Shown: positions 28,106 to 36,712 of the stretch, piece after piece
Layout of the letters: each line of letters opens with the position of its first letter
Position numbering within the stretch: the first letter of the stretch is position 1
Assembly: GCF_015565955.1 (NCBI RefSeq)
Contig: NZ_CP064760.1
Coordinates: 124,001-188,000, forward strand
Direction: 5' to 3'
DNA from: Microbacterium schleiferi
GTDB taxonomy: Bacteria > Actinomycetota > Actinomycetes > Actinomycetales > Microbacteriaceae
DNA length: 64,000 nt
Position numbers and translations under genes: made by a program
Notes under the pieces: generated by a model
Databases searched by the model: none
What the model saw: the letters and a program-made list of their open reading frames with translations, nothing else
Told to the model about the DNA's origin: nothing

Positions 28106-30355
28106 ATGCCCAAGAGCAAGAAGCCGGCCGGCGGCCGCGCAGCCAAGAACTTCGAACCGCGCTACGGCGAGAAGACCTCGTTCCAGGATCGCAAGCGTCG
28201 TCCTGGCGCCTCCTCCGCGGGAAAGCCCGGGAGCAAGAGCCCGAGCCACCGCGGCTACCGTCCCGAGACCGCTGAGTCCGGTGGCGAGCCCAAGCGTCGC
28301 TGGACGGCGCAGGAGCGCGCGGGTCGCGACGAGGCCCGCGCCATCCGTTCCCACTCGCGCGATGACCGCCCGCGCCGCGATGACCGCCCGCGGGATGACC
28401 GTCCCCGCTACGAGGGTCGTTCGGCCCGCACCGAGCGTCCCGCCGGTGACGACCGTCGTCGGTGGGAAGATCGTCCGGCCCGTGATGACCGCCCCCGCTA
28501 CGAGGATCGTCCGGCCCGCGGCGATCGTCCCCGGTATGAGGATCGGCCCGCGCGTGGCGACCGTCCTCGCTATGAGAGCGGACCCCGCCGTGACGACCGT
28601 CCGGCTCGTGACGGGCGTGCGCCCTACGGCGACCGTCCCCGCTACGAGGGTCGTCCTTCTCGTGATGACCGGCCTCGTTATGAGGGTGGTTCGCGTCGGG
28701 ATGACCGTCCCGCGCGCAACGACCGTCCGGCCCGTGATGACCGTCCCCGCTACAGTGACCGTCCTCGTCGGGATGACCGTCCTGCCCGCGATGACCGCCC
28801 GCGCTACGACAGTCGTCCGGCCCGTGATGACCGCCCGCGCTACGACAGCCGCCCGGCTCGCGATGACCGGCCTGCCCGTGACGACCGCCCCGCCCGTGAT
28901 GACCGTCCGCGCACCGGTCGTGGTGGCTACGGCGAGCGTCGTGACGATCGCGGCTTCTCCGATCGTCCCCGCCGGGATGACCGCTCCCGCTACGAGGACC
29001 GGCCGCGCCGGGATGACCGCCCGCGTCGGGATGGCGCGCCCAGCCGATCGGACTGGAACGCGCCGACGCGCACCGCTGCCCACGAGCAGCGTGTCGACGT
29101 CGTCCACGAGCGCTTGCAGGCTGACGCCGTTCAGGCGGATGCCGTCGAGGGCGTGAGCTTCGGCGACCTGGGCCTCGGCGAGAACATCGTTCGCGTGCTC
29201 GCCGATCTGGGGGCTGCTACGCCGTTCCCCATTCAGGCCGCGACAGTCACTCCGATCCTGGAGGGTCGCGACGTCCTGGCGCGCGGTCGTACGGGCTCGG
29301 GCAAGACGATCGCGTTCGGTGCTCCGCTGGTCGAGAGCATCCTGCGCTCGCAGGCGGGGAGCCGTCGCGAATTCGGCCGCGCACCCAAGGCACTCGTGCT
29401 GGCACCGACCCGCGAACTCGCGTTGCAGATCGACCGGACGATCCAGCCGATCGCCCGGAGCGTCGGCCTGTTCACGACGCAGATCTACGGCGGCGTGCCC
29501 CAGGCCCGTCAGGTCGGCGCGCTCAAGAAGGGCGTCGACATCATCGTCGGGACGCCGGGACGGATCGAGGACCTCGTCGAACAGGGCAAGCTTGATCTCT
29601 CCGAGGTGCGCATCGCGGTTCTCGACGAGGCCGACCACATGTGTGAGCTCGGATTCCTCGAGCCGGTTCAGCGCATTCTGCGCCTGACGGCCGAGGGAAG
29701 CCAGAAGCTGCTCTTCTCCGCGACGCTCGACCGCGAGGTCGCTGCGCTCGTGGACGAGTTCCTCGTCGAGCCTGCCGTCTACGAGGTTGCCGGCGAGGAC
29801 CAGGACTCGAGCACCATCGAGCACCGCGTTCTGGTGATCGACCACCGCGACAAGGCCGAGATCCTCACCTCACTCGTCGACCGCGACGGCAAGACCCTCG
29901 TGTTCGCGCGCACCCGCGCTTACGCCGAGATGCTCGCCGAGCAGTTCGATGACGCCGGAATTCCGTCGCTTGCGCTACACGGTGACCTCAACCAGGCCAA
30001 GCGCTCGCGCAACCTCGAGAAGCTGACCTCGGGCCGAGTTCGCGTGCTCGTCGCGACGGATGTGGCAGCGCGCGGCATCCACGTCGACGACATCGATCTG
30101 GTGGTCCAGGCTGACGCGCCCGATGAGTACAAGACGTACCTGCACCGCTCGGGTCGCACCGGTCGCGCGGGTCGCGCAGGTCGCGTCGTGACGCTCATCA
30201 CCCGTCAGCGCCGCCGTCGGATGACCGAGATGCTCGATCGCGCCGAGATCGAAGCCCCCTTCGAGGATGCCCGCATCGGTGACGATGTGCTGGAGGAGAT
30301 CGCTGGCCGCCAGCTCGCGGACGTCGACGCTCCTCAGGAGCTCGTCGACGCCTGA
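28106..30355 (+). CDS. DEAD-box ATP-dependent RNA helicase with RDDR-repeat N-terminal region
   Basis: This 749-aa protein has a helicase core at residues ~350-720. It shows motif I (GRTGSGKT), Ia (PTRELALQ), TPGRIEDL, II (LDEADHM), III (FSATLD) and VI (HRSGRTGRAGRAG), so it should be an active RNA unwinding enzyme. Residues ~88-313 are an extreme low-complexity stretch of RDDRP/RYEDRP units encoded by near-repeats (28367-29045). Such arginine-rich tracts bind RNA and promote condensation in other RNA helicases (inference). ATG 28106 follows CAGGAAG. Confidence 0.93.
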   Translation: MPKSKKPAGGRAAKNFEPRYGEKTSFQDRKRRPGASSAGKPGSKSPSHRGYRPETAESGGEPKRRWTAQERAGRDEARAIRSHSRDDRPRRDDRPRDDRPRYEGRSARTERPAGDDRRRWEDRPARDDRPRYEDRPARGDRPRYEDRPARGDRPRYESGPRRDDRPARDGRAPYGDRPRYEGRPSRDDRPRYEGGSRRDDRPARNDRPARDDRPRYSDRPRRDDRPARDDRPRYDSRPARDDRPRYDSRPARDDRPARDDRPARDDRPRTGRGGYGERRDDRGFSDRPRRDDRSRYEDRPRRDDRPRRDGAPSRSDWNAPTRTAAHEQRVDVVHERLQADAVQADAVEGVSFGDLGLGENIVRVLADLGAATPFPIQAATVTPILEGRDVLARGRTGSGKTIAFGAPLVESILRSQAGSRREFGRAPKALVLAPTRELALQIDRTIQPIARSVGLFTTQIYGGVPQARQVGALKKGVDIIVGTPGRIEDLVEQGKLDLSEVRIAVLDEADHMCELGFLEPVQRILRLTAEGSQKLLFSATLDREVAALVDEFLVEPAVYEVAGEDQDSSTIEHRVLVIDHRDKAEILTSLVDRDGKTLVFARTRAYAEMLAEQFDDAGIPSLALHGDLNQAKRSRNLEKLTSGRVRVLVATDVAARGIHVDDIDLVVQADAPDEYKTYLHRSGRTGRAGRAGRVVTLITRQRRRRMTEMLDRAEIEAPFEDARIGDDVLEEIAGRQLADVDAPQELVDA

Positions 30356-30361
30356 GCCCCG

Positions 30362-30401
30362 CTCCGGCACCTCCCTGCCGCCTCCGGCACCTCCCTGCCA
30401 C
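30362..30401. repeat. 20-bp direct repeat after the helicase stop codon
   Basis: Two copies of a 20-bp unit (30362-30381 and 30382-30401, CTCCGGCACCTCCCTGCC plus two variable bases) begin a few bases after the stop codon, immediately before the larger repeat array. Confidence 0.65.
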
Positions 30402-30406
30402 CTCAC

Positions 30407-30790
30407 GGAGGTAGGCAATATCTCCGAGGTAGGACGAATCCCCACCGGATCGTCCTCCCTCGGAGATTTCTCCTACGTCAGCGCGGGGCGTGGGTGACAA
30501 CACCAGTGCGCGAGCGTTGCGCTCCACCTGCCGCCGGTACCCGTCCGTACCCTCCGGAGGCATCTCCCGGAGGTAGGCGTTATCGCCGAGGTAGAACGAA
30601 TCACCGCGGGATCGGCCTACCTGCGGGATGTCTCCTCCGTCCGTGCGGGATGTGGGCGACAGCTCGGGGGTGCGCGGGTTGCGCTACACCTGCCGCCGTC
30701 ACCCTCCCCGTACCTCCCCGAGGTAGGCACTATCTCCGAGGTAGGACTAATCCCGACCGGATCGTCCTACCTGGGGGATTTCTCCTCCGT
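30407..30790. repeat. Three-copy tandem array of hairpin-forming repeats
   Basis: This is the main content of the 458-bp gap between convergent genes. Units start at about 30407, 30569 and 30719 (periods 162 and 150 bp) with GAGGTAGGC, then GAGGTAG(G/A)AC, a GTCC/GGCC return arm, TTTCTCCTCCGTC and CACCTGCCGCCG. In copy 1 an 18-nt arm (30420-30437) pairs with 30450-30467 at 17 of 18 positions. In copy 3 AGGTAGGAC (30739-30747) pairs perfectly with 30764-30772. The hairpin is kept although the sequence drifts. No protein-coding gene is credible here. Confidence 0.8.
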
Positions 30791-30813
30791 CCGTGCGGGG
30801 AAGGCGGCGCGGC

Positions 30814-31887
30814 TCAGAAGAGCATGGCGGCGGCATCCGCCCGGCGGCCACGTGAGGTCGTGATGACGGATGCCGCGGCTCGGCGCGCGGCGAGGCCGGG
30901 AACCGGCTCGCGGGGTGGCGCCTCTTCTTCGGCATGTCCGGTCAGGCCGTGCACCCGCAGCAGCGGCCGGACGCGTTTGGCGAGCCACTGCCGATACGGC
31001 TTTGGTGCATACGCGGCGGCGCCCGGGTAGAGCCCGCGATACGCCCCGACGAGATCCGGATGCTCCCGCTCGAGCCACCGCAGGAACCATTGCTTCGCCC
31101 CGGGCCGCAGATGCAGGGCGCCGAACACCACCCGGTGTGCGCCTGCTGCGCGGATGCGCGCGAGGGCGTCATCGAGCGTCGCGATCGAGTCGGTCAGGTG
31201 GGGGAGGATCGGCATCAGGAAGACGGTGACGCGGAATCCAGCATCCGTCGCCGCCCGTACTGTCTCGAGCCGTGCCGCGGCGGAGGGTGTCCCGGGTTCG
31301 AGCGTGCTCTGCAGCGCGTCATCGAAGACAGCGATCGACATCGCCAGCGACACGTCGACCTCCCGGGACGCCTCCGCCAGCAGCGGAAGGTCTCGGCGCA
31401 GCAGGGTTCCCTTCGTGAGGATCGAGAACGGCGTTCCCGCATCGGTGAGTGCTTGAATGATGCCGGGCATGAGGCGGTAGCGGCCCTCGGCCCGCTGATA
31501 CGGGTCGGTGTTCGTGCCGAGCATGACGGGATCGCCGGTCCACGAGGGCCTCGCGAGCTCTGCGCGGAGCACCTCGGTGACGTTGACCTTCACGATGATC
31601 TGCGCGTCGAAGTCGCGTCCGGCATCCAGCTCGAGGTACTCGTGCGTGCCGCGAGCGAAACAATAGCTGCAGGCATGACTGCATCCGCGGTAGGGGTTCA
31701 CGGTCCAGTCGAAGGGCATCGCTGAACCGCCGGGCACGTGGTTCAGGGCGCTTTTGGCGACGACCTCGTGGAAGGTCATGCCCGCGAACTCGGGTGTTGT
31801 CACCGACCGCACGAAGCCACCGAGGTGTTCCATCCCGGGCAGCGCATTGGTATCGCCCGCGCCGATCGCCTGCCCGTTCCATCGCAT
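30814..31887 (-). CDS. Radical SAM protein of the Rv2578c/SplB-like family
   Basis: This 357-aa enzyme carries the iron-sulfur cluster motif in GCSHACSYCFARGTHEY (CX3CX2C). It also has TWGDPVMLG-like and LLAEASREVDVSLAMSIAV segments of the Rv2578c group, annotated as DNA-repair-photolyase-like. The reaction is unknown. ATG 31887 gives the family start MRWNGQAIGAGD. Just upstream lies TCGAACAAAAATACGA (31896-31911), a weak match to the actinobacterial SOS box. Homologues in mycobacteria are, as I recall, LexA-controlled. Confidence 0.82.
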   Translation of the reverse strand: MRWNGQAIGAGDTNALPGMEHLGGFVRSVTTPEFAGMTFHEVVAKSALNHVPGGSAMPFDWTVNPYRGCSHACSYCFARGTHEYLELDAGRDFDAQIIVKVNVTEVLRAELARPSWTGDPVMLGTNTDPYQRAEGRYRLMPGIIQALTDAGTPFSILTKGTLLRRDLPLLAEASREVDVSLAMSIAVFDDALQSTLEPGTPSAAARLETVRAATDAGFRVTVFLMPILPHLTDSIATLDDALARIRAAGAHRVVFGALHLRPGAKQWFLRWLEREHPDLVGAYRGLYPGAAAYAPKPYRQWLAKRVRPLLRVHGLTGHAEEEAPPREPVPGLAARRAAASVITTSRGRRADAAAMLF

Positions 31888-32123
31888 GCGGATAGTCGAA
31901 CAAAAATACGACGACGTGTCAACACGCATACGAGACTGGTCGAACGAGAAGCCGAAGCTGGAGGCATTCCACAAACGCGGGACCCAGTACCGCCAACCGT
32001 GAGCCGCAATCCCACAGTCGGATCGGAATCTGTCCAGGGCCGGGGCATAGAATCGCGTCGGCGACGGGGCCTAGCCGCTGATTCTGGCAGGCCCGCGCCA
32101 TCGATGTGGAAGGAAGGGCTCAC

Positions 32124-33287
32124 ATGGAGCGCGACATCTACGACGAGGACCACGAGGCGTTCCGCGACGTCGTCAAGGAGTTCGTCAAGCGTTACGTCAC
32201 GAACGAGGCCATCGCCCGGTGGGATGCCGAGGGCGAGATCGATCGCGACACGATGAAGGCTGCCGGCGAGTCCGGCCTCATCGGTCTCTCGGTGCCCGAG
32301 GAGTTCGGTGGTGCGGGGATGCTGCAGGATTACCGCTTCCGCGCCATCGTGATGGAAGAAGTCATCTCGGCCGGGTCGGGGTCGCTGGCCGGTGCGTTCG
32401 GCATCCAGGATGACCTCGCGGTGCCCTACCTCGTGCACATGGGGACGCAGGAGCAGAAAGAGAAGTGGCTTCCCGGCATGGCGACTGGTGAGGTGATCGG
32501 CGCTCTCGCGATGACCGAGCCCGGCGCCGGCAGCGACCTGCGCGGCATCAAGACGACCGCGAAGAAGGTCGACGGCGGCTACATCGTCAACGGCGCCAAG
32601 ACGTTCATCTCCAGCGGCAAGACCGCCGACCTCGTCGTCACGTTCGTCAAGACCGGTGAGGGCAACCGGCCGGATGCCTTCAGTCTGCTGCTCATCGAGA
32701 ACGGCATGGACGGGTTCGACCACGGCAAGAAGCTGCACAAGATGGGCTTCCACGGCCACGACACCGCAGAGCTCTCGTTCAGCGACGTCTTCGTTCCGGA
32801 AGAGAACCTCATCAGCGGTCGCGAGGGCATGGGCTTCGTGCAGCTCATGATGAACCTCCCGCTCGAGCGCATGTCGATCGGTGTCGCCGGCGCGGCGGCA
32901 GCTCAGGCGGCGCTGGACTGGACGCTCGCGTACACGAAGGACCGCGAGGCCTTCGGTGAGCGGATCGCCGACTTCCAGAACACCCGGTTCCGGCTCGCCG
33001 ACATGTCCGCGAGTGTCGAAGCGCTCTGGGCATATACCGATCGCGTTATGCGGGCCTACGCGGGCAAGAAGCTCTCGGCTGAAGAGGCAGCGAAGTACAA
33101 GTTCTGGGCGACGGAGCGGGAGTGGGAGGTGCTCGACCTCGGCGTGCAGCTGCACGGTGGCTACGGCTACATCACCGAGTACCCGATCGCCCGCGCGTTC
33201 CTCGACGCTCGCGTCCACCGCATCTACGGCGGCACGAACGAGATCATGCGCGAGATCGTCGGACGAGACCTCGCCGGCAAGCGCTAG
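32124..33287 (+). CDS. Acyl-CoA dehydrogenase
   Basis: This 387-aa flavoenzyme introduces the 2,3-double bond in fatty or branched acyl-CoA. The N-terminal helical domain is followed by AMTEPGAGSDLRGIKTTA and, at the C-terminus, GGYGYITEYPIARAFLDARV with the signature RIYGGTNEIMREIVGR. The catalytic Glu position is not assigned with certainty. ATG 32124 is chosen because GGAAGGAAGGG ends 6 nt upstream. The gene is monocistronic here; fatty acid or amino acid breakdown cannot be told apart. Confidence 0.92.
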   Translation: MERDIYDEDHEAFRDVVKEFVKRYVTNEAIARWDAEGEIDRDTMKAAGESGLIGLSVPEEFGGAGMLQDYRFRAIVMEEVISAGSGSLAGAFGIQDDLAVPYLVHMGTQEQKEKWLPGMATGEVIGALAMTEPGAGSDLRGIKTTAKKVDGGYIVNGAKTFISSGKTADLVVTFVKTGEGNRPDAFSLLLIENGMDGFDHGKKLHKMGFHGHDTAELSFSDVFVPEENLISGREGMGFVQLMMNLPLERMSIGVAGAAAAQAALDWTLAYTKDREAFGERIADFQNTRFRLADMSASVEALWAYTDRVMRAYAGKKLSAEEAAKYKFWATEREWEVLDLGVQLHGGYGYITEYPIARAFLDARVHRIYGGTNEIMREIVGRDLAGKR

Positions 33288-33302
33288 TCACACGCCGCAC
33301 AT

Positions 33303-33352
33303 ACGGATGCCGCGACACCGCCCTCTGAGGAGGCGCGGGTCGCGGCATCCGT
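33303..33352. terminator. Bidirectional hairpin built from the GGATGCC word
   Basis: ACGGATGCCGCGAC (33303-33316) and GTCGCGGCATCCGT (33339-33352) are a perfect 14-bp inverted repeat around a 22-nt loop, between the convergent acyl-CoA dehydrogenase and EcfT genes. It uses the same word as the hairpin at 21962-22000. Confidence 0.7.
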
Positions 33353-33386
33353 CGTTCGCGGCATCCGCCGGCGTGCGCCGCAGAGA

Positions 33387-34232
33387 CTAGACCGGCGGAG
33401 CCCAGGGGAAGAAGAGGGCCAACAGCGCCGCGGACACAACCCAGAACAGGACCATGAACACGACGTCGCGGGCGCGGAACGGCACGAGGTGGCGTTCGGT
33501 CCGGTCGGGGTAGGCGCCGAAGGCGCGGGAGTCCATCGCGAGAGCGACCCGCTCGGCGTGACGGATGGCGCCGGCTAGCAGCGGGACGATGTAGCTGACC
33601 CAGCGGCGCAGACTCGCGATCGGCCCTCGTCCCCGGTGCGCGCCGCGCACGCGGTGAGCCTGGCGGATGATCTCCAGTTCGTGCCCGAACCGGGGGACGA
33701 AACGGAAAGCGGCCAGCGCCGTGTATCCGATCCGGTACGGCACGCGCAGTTGCTGGACGCAGGCCCGCACGAGATCAGGACCGGTCGTGCTGAGGCCGGG
33801 AATGAGGGAGAGCGCGAGGATCGCCCCGAGCCGCAGGCCCGTCGCGAACCCGATCTGCAGCGCCCCGCTGTAGAGCGTCCACGCGCCGATCTGCAGCACG
33901 GGGTGCGTATTGGCGACGAGTGCGGCATCGGTCCACAGCGAAAACCCGAACCCCAGCACGAGGATCGCGCCGGGCACCGCGAGCAGGAGCACGGCTACCG
34001 CGCGGATGCTGAGGCTCACGCCGACGATCAGAACGAGGTAGGCCAGCGCGAGGAAGGCGATCGGTGTCGCGAGGTCGCGGACGAACACGAGCAGCACGAC
34101 CGCGGGAAGGATCGCTGCCATCTTCGCGAGCGGGTTCATCGCGTACAGGAAGCGCACCGCGGAGGTGCGGGGCACCCCGGCGTAGGGGTCATCGGTCACG
34201 GATGCCGGGATCACGGTCGACGCGGTCGTCAC
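33387..34232 (-). CDS. ECF transporter T component (EcfT)
   Basis: This 281-aa membrane protein is the scaffold of an energy-coupling-factor importer. It has several hydrophobic helices and the coupling motif ELEIIRQAHRVRG, close to the conserved ARG motifs that contact the ATPases. It overlaps the ATPase gene by four bases. It is the last gene of the S-AA'-T cluster, the same order as ykoEDC. Confidence 0.88.
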   Translation of the reverse strand: MTTASTVIPASVTDDPYAGVPRTSAVRFLYAMNPLAKMAAILPAVVLLVFVRDLATPIAFLALAYLVLIVGVSLSIRAVAVLLLAVPGAILVLGFGFSLWTDAALVANTHPVLQIGAWTLYSGALQIGFATGLRLGAILALSLIPGLSTTGPDLVRACVQQLRVPYRIGYTALAAFRFVPRFGHELEIIRQAHRVRGAHRGRGPIASLRRWVSYIVPLLAGAIRHAERVALAMDSRAFGAYPDRTERHLVPFRARDVVFMVLFWVVSAALLALFFPWAPPV

Positions 34233-36034
34233 GACCCACCACCGGGAAGGTCTGCTACGCGGGTGATCGTGCGAAGCTCCGGGTGCGTGGCAAGAGAGGT
34301 GAGCGCGCGGGCCAGCGGCGGCACCCGCAGACCCGCGCGGGCGATGAGGTCGGCATCCGCGAACACCTCGCCCGGGGTTCCGGTCGCGGTGACGCGTCCC
34401 GACTCCATGACGGCGACGCGGTCGGCGTACTCGGCGACCAGCTGCATGTCGTGGGTGACGACGATGATCGTCGTGCTGTCGCGGTTGAGGTCACGCAAGA
34501 GCGTGAGCAGTTCCTCAGCACGCGCGCGATCCTGCCCGAACGTCGGTTCGTCGAGGGCGAGCACGGGAGCTCCGGCGACCAGCGCGGTGCCGACGGAGAG
34601 TCGGCGCTTCTGCCCGCCCGAGAGGAGGAACGGATGCACCTGCGCCCGCTTCCGCAGTCCGAACCGGTCGAGGAGGGCCAGGGTGCGCCGCTCGACCTCC
34701 GCGTCGTCGAGCTGCTGGCGGCGCAGGCCGTGGGCGATCTCGTCGAACACGGATGCCGCGATGAACTGGTGCTCGGGATTCTGGAACACGAACCCGACGT
34801 GCTTCGACAGAGAGCGGTCGTCGAGGCGAGCAACGTCCAGGCCGTCGACCTTGACCGTGCCGCGGGGCGGGGTGAGCACCCCCGCGAGGGCCTGGATCAA
34901 CGTCGTCTTGCCCGCCCCGTTGGCGCCGACGACCGCGAGGAACTCGCCGTCGCGGACGTCGAGCGAGACATCCGTCAGCACCTCGGTCCGGCTGCGTCGA
35001 AGGGTAAGACCTCGCACCTCGATGCGGGTGCCGGATGCCGACACCGCGGCCTCCGGCAGGGACACAGCCGCTGCGCCGACTCCGGTCGCCGCGGGTTGAC
35101 GCTCGAGCGCCTCGCGCAGCTCGTCGGGGCTGATCGGCAGGGGATCGAACAGGTACCCGGCTTTCTGCAGCCGCAGCGCGGCGAGGGTCGAGGTCGGCAA
35201 CCACACCCCGAGTTCGCGTAGTTCGTCTGCCCGCCCACGCAGGATCTCGTCGGCGGGACCGTCAGCGACCACGACGCCCGCGGCATCCAGCACGACGACG
35301 CGGTTCACAAACGCGACGGCAGCGTCGAGGTTGTGCTCGATCAGCACGATTCCCCGGTCACCGGATGCCGCGAGCTCGGCCAGGGCCGCATAGACATCGT
35401 CGATCCCTCGCGGGTCGAGGTTCGCCGTCGGCTCGTCGAGCACGAGGAGGGGGGCGCCCATCGCGAGTGCGCACGCGATGGCAAGGCGCTGCCGGCCACC
35501 GCCCGACAGCCGATCGGGGTTCTCGGTCCGCCTCTCCCAGAGCCCGACGCGCCGCAGGGCCGACTCGGCGCGGGCGAGAACCTCGGGCACCGGCAGGCGC
35601 AGGTTCTCGGGTCCGAACGAGACCTCGTCGAGCAGCGTCCCTGTCACCAGCTGCGCATCGGGGTCCTGGAACACGATCCCGACCTGCGTTGACAGCTGCG
35701 CGACGGAGTGCGCCGCGGTATCCATCCCGGCAACCTCGACCTGCCCCGACAGCGTCGCCGGAACGGCGTGGGGGATCAGTCCGTTCATCGCCAGCGAGAG
35801 CGTCGACTTGCCCGACCCGCTGGGCCCGAGCAGGAGCACGACGTCACCGCGCGACACCTCGAACGAGACGGATGCCGGCGTCGCGGCATCCTCGCCCTCG
35901 TGCGTGATCCCGACCTCGCGCAGGCGCAGCAGCGGTGCCTGCGCGGCCCCGACACGCGCCTCGGGCGTCGCCGTCTCGCCGGGCGAGGGGGCGACGGATG
36001 CCGAGCGCGCGGTGGAATCGGGGGGAGCAGTCAC
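34229..36034 (-). CDS. ECF transporter fused ATPase (EcfA-EcfA')
   Basis: This 601-aa protein contains two ABC ATPase domains. The first has Walker A GPSGSGKSTLS and signature LSGGGRQRLAIA; the second has GANGAGKTTLIQ and LSGGQKRRLSVG. Walker B aspartates and DEPT motifs are present in both, so both sites look competent. YkoD has the same fused design. GTG 36034 is followed by an Ala/Pro/Ser-rich N-terminus. A possible metal-regulator box lies just upstream (36063-36081). Confidence 0.92.
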   Translation of the reverse strand: MTAPPDSTARSASVAPSPGETATPEARVGAAQAPLLRLREVGITHEGEDAATPASVSFEVSRGDVVLLLGPSGSGKSTLSLAMNGLIPHAVPATLSGQVEVAGMDTAAHSVAQLSTQVGIVFQDPDAQLVTGTLLDEVSFGPENLRLPVPEVLARAESALRRVGLWERRTENPDRLSGGGRQRLAIACALAMGAPLLVLDEPTANLDPRGIDDVYAALAELAASGDRGIVLIEHNLDAAVAFVNRVVVLDAAGVVVADGPADEILRGRADELRELGVWLPTSTLAALRLQKAGYLFDPLPISPDELREALERQPAATGVGAAAVSLPEAAVSASGTRIEVRGLTLRRSRTEVLTDVSLDVRDGEFLAVVGANGAGKTTLIQALAGVLTPPRGTVKVDGLDVARLDDRSLSKHVGFVFQNPEHQFIAASVFDEIAHGLRRQQLDDAEVERRTLALLDRFGLRKRAQVHPFLLSGGQKRRLSVGTALVAGAPVLALDEPTFGQDRARAEELLTLLRDLNRDSTTIIVVTHDMQLVAEYADRVAVMESGRVTATGTPGEVFADADLIARAGLRVPPLARALTSLATHPELRTITRVADLPGGGS

Positions 36035-36062
36035 GGGTCCTCGTCGGAAAGGGAAGTATGCC

Positions 36063-36081
36063 CTAACTTAGCTGAACCTAA
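36063..36081 (-). promoter_or_regulatory. Possible iron/metal-regulator (DtxR-like) box upstream of the ECF ATPase
   Basis: The minus-strand sequence TTAGGTTCAGCTAAGTTAG matches the DtxR/IdeR consensus at about 14 of 19 positions and is strikingly AT-rich for this genome. It lies about 30 bp before the ATPase gene, inside the operon. It may also be an internal promoter. Confidence 0.35.
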
Positions 36082-36129
36082 CTCCACGGGCCCCGAGATT
36101 CCGGTTTCCGGGTGACCCAGCTCGGAGCA

Positions 36130-36675
36130 TCATGCGCGGCGGGCGACGCCGGCGCGACGCAGCGCGACGCCGATGCCGAGGCCCGCGGCAGTCCAGGCGA
36201 CGGGGCCTAGTACGGCCACGATCAGGTAGATGATCTGTGCCCACAGCGCGAGGGACGCGAGGTCGGCGGCGAAGGCCACGACAACCGCCACGAGGATGCC
36301 GATGATGATCGCCGAGATGAAGAACCGCCACGCGTCCCATACGCGGTAGCGGGTGAGGGCGGCGACGAGTTCCTGGATGCCGCCGAAGAGGATCGCGGTG
36401 CCGAGGAACCGCAGTGCCCACTGCGGCGCCATGGCGCTGGCGACCAGGGCTGCGAATACGTGGGTCAGCAACGCGACCCACGGTAGGCGGATGACTTCCT
36501 GCGCGATGATTCCCGGCAGGACGTGCGCACCCAGCACGAAACCGTAGAGGATCGGCGCCGTCACGAGGACGAGGGGCGTCACCCATCCGGCGATGCCCGC
36601 GAGGAGCCCCGTCGCGACGCCGATTGCGGCGGTCGTCAGGAGCACGCGCGTCGTCAGGACGGAGGTTCGGGCCAC
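36130..36675 (-). CDS. ECF transporter S component, YkoE-like
   Basis: This 181-aa protein has about six hydrophobic helices with a conserved FGGIQELVAALTRYRVWD segment resembling YkoE, the substrate-specific subunit for thiamine or its hydroxymethylpyrimidine part. It heads the S-AA'-T cluster. GTG 36675 lies 6 nt after TACGCT. No TPP riboswitch was seen upstream, so the thiamine assignment is only tentative; another vitamin or metal is possible. Confidence 0.72.
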   Translation of the reverse strand: MARTSVLTTRVLLTTAAIGVATGLLAGIAGWVTPLVLVTAPILYGFVLGAHVLPGIIAQEVIRLPWVALLTHVFAALVASAMAPQWALRFLGTAILFGGIQELVAALTRYRVWDAWRFFISAIIIGILVAVVVAFAADLASLALWAQIIYLIVAVLGPVAWTAAGLGIGVALRRAGVARRA

Positions 36676-36712
36676 CGTATCAGCGTACTGCCGCGTTCGG
36701 GACCAAGGTCTC

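Noticed and set aside
28367..29045. Regular repeats that could suggest a CRISPR array
   Set aside because: The repeats are in frame and encode RDDRP-type peptide units of the helicase; spacing is irregular and there are no unique spacers.
30494..31030. Plus-strand open frame over the repeat array
   Set aside because: It runs through the hairpin repeats and antisense to the radical SAM gene; no protein family is visible.
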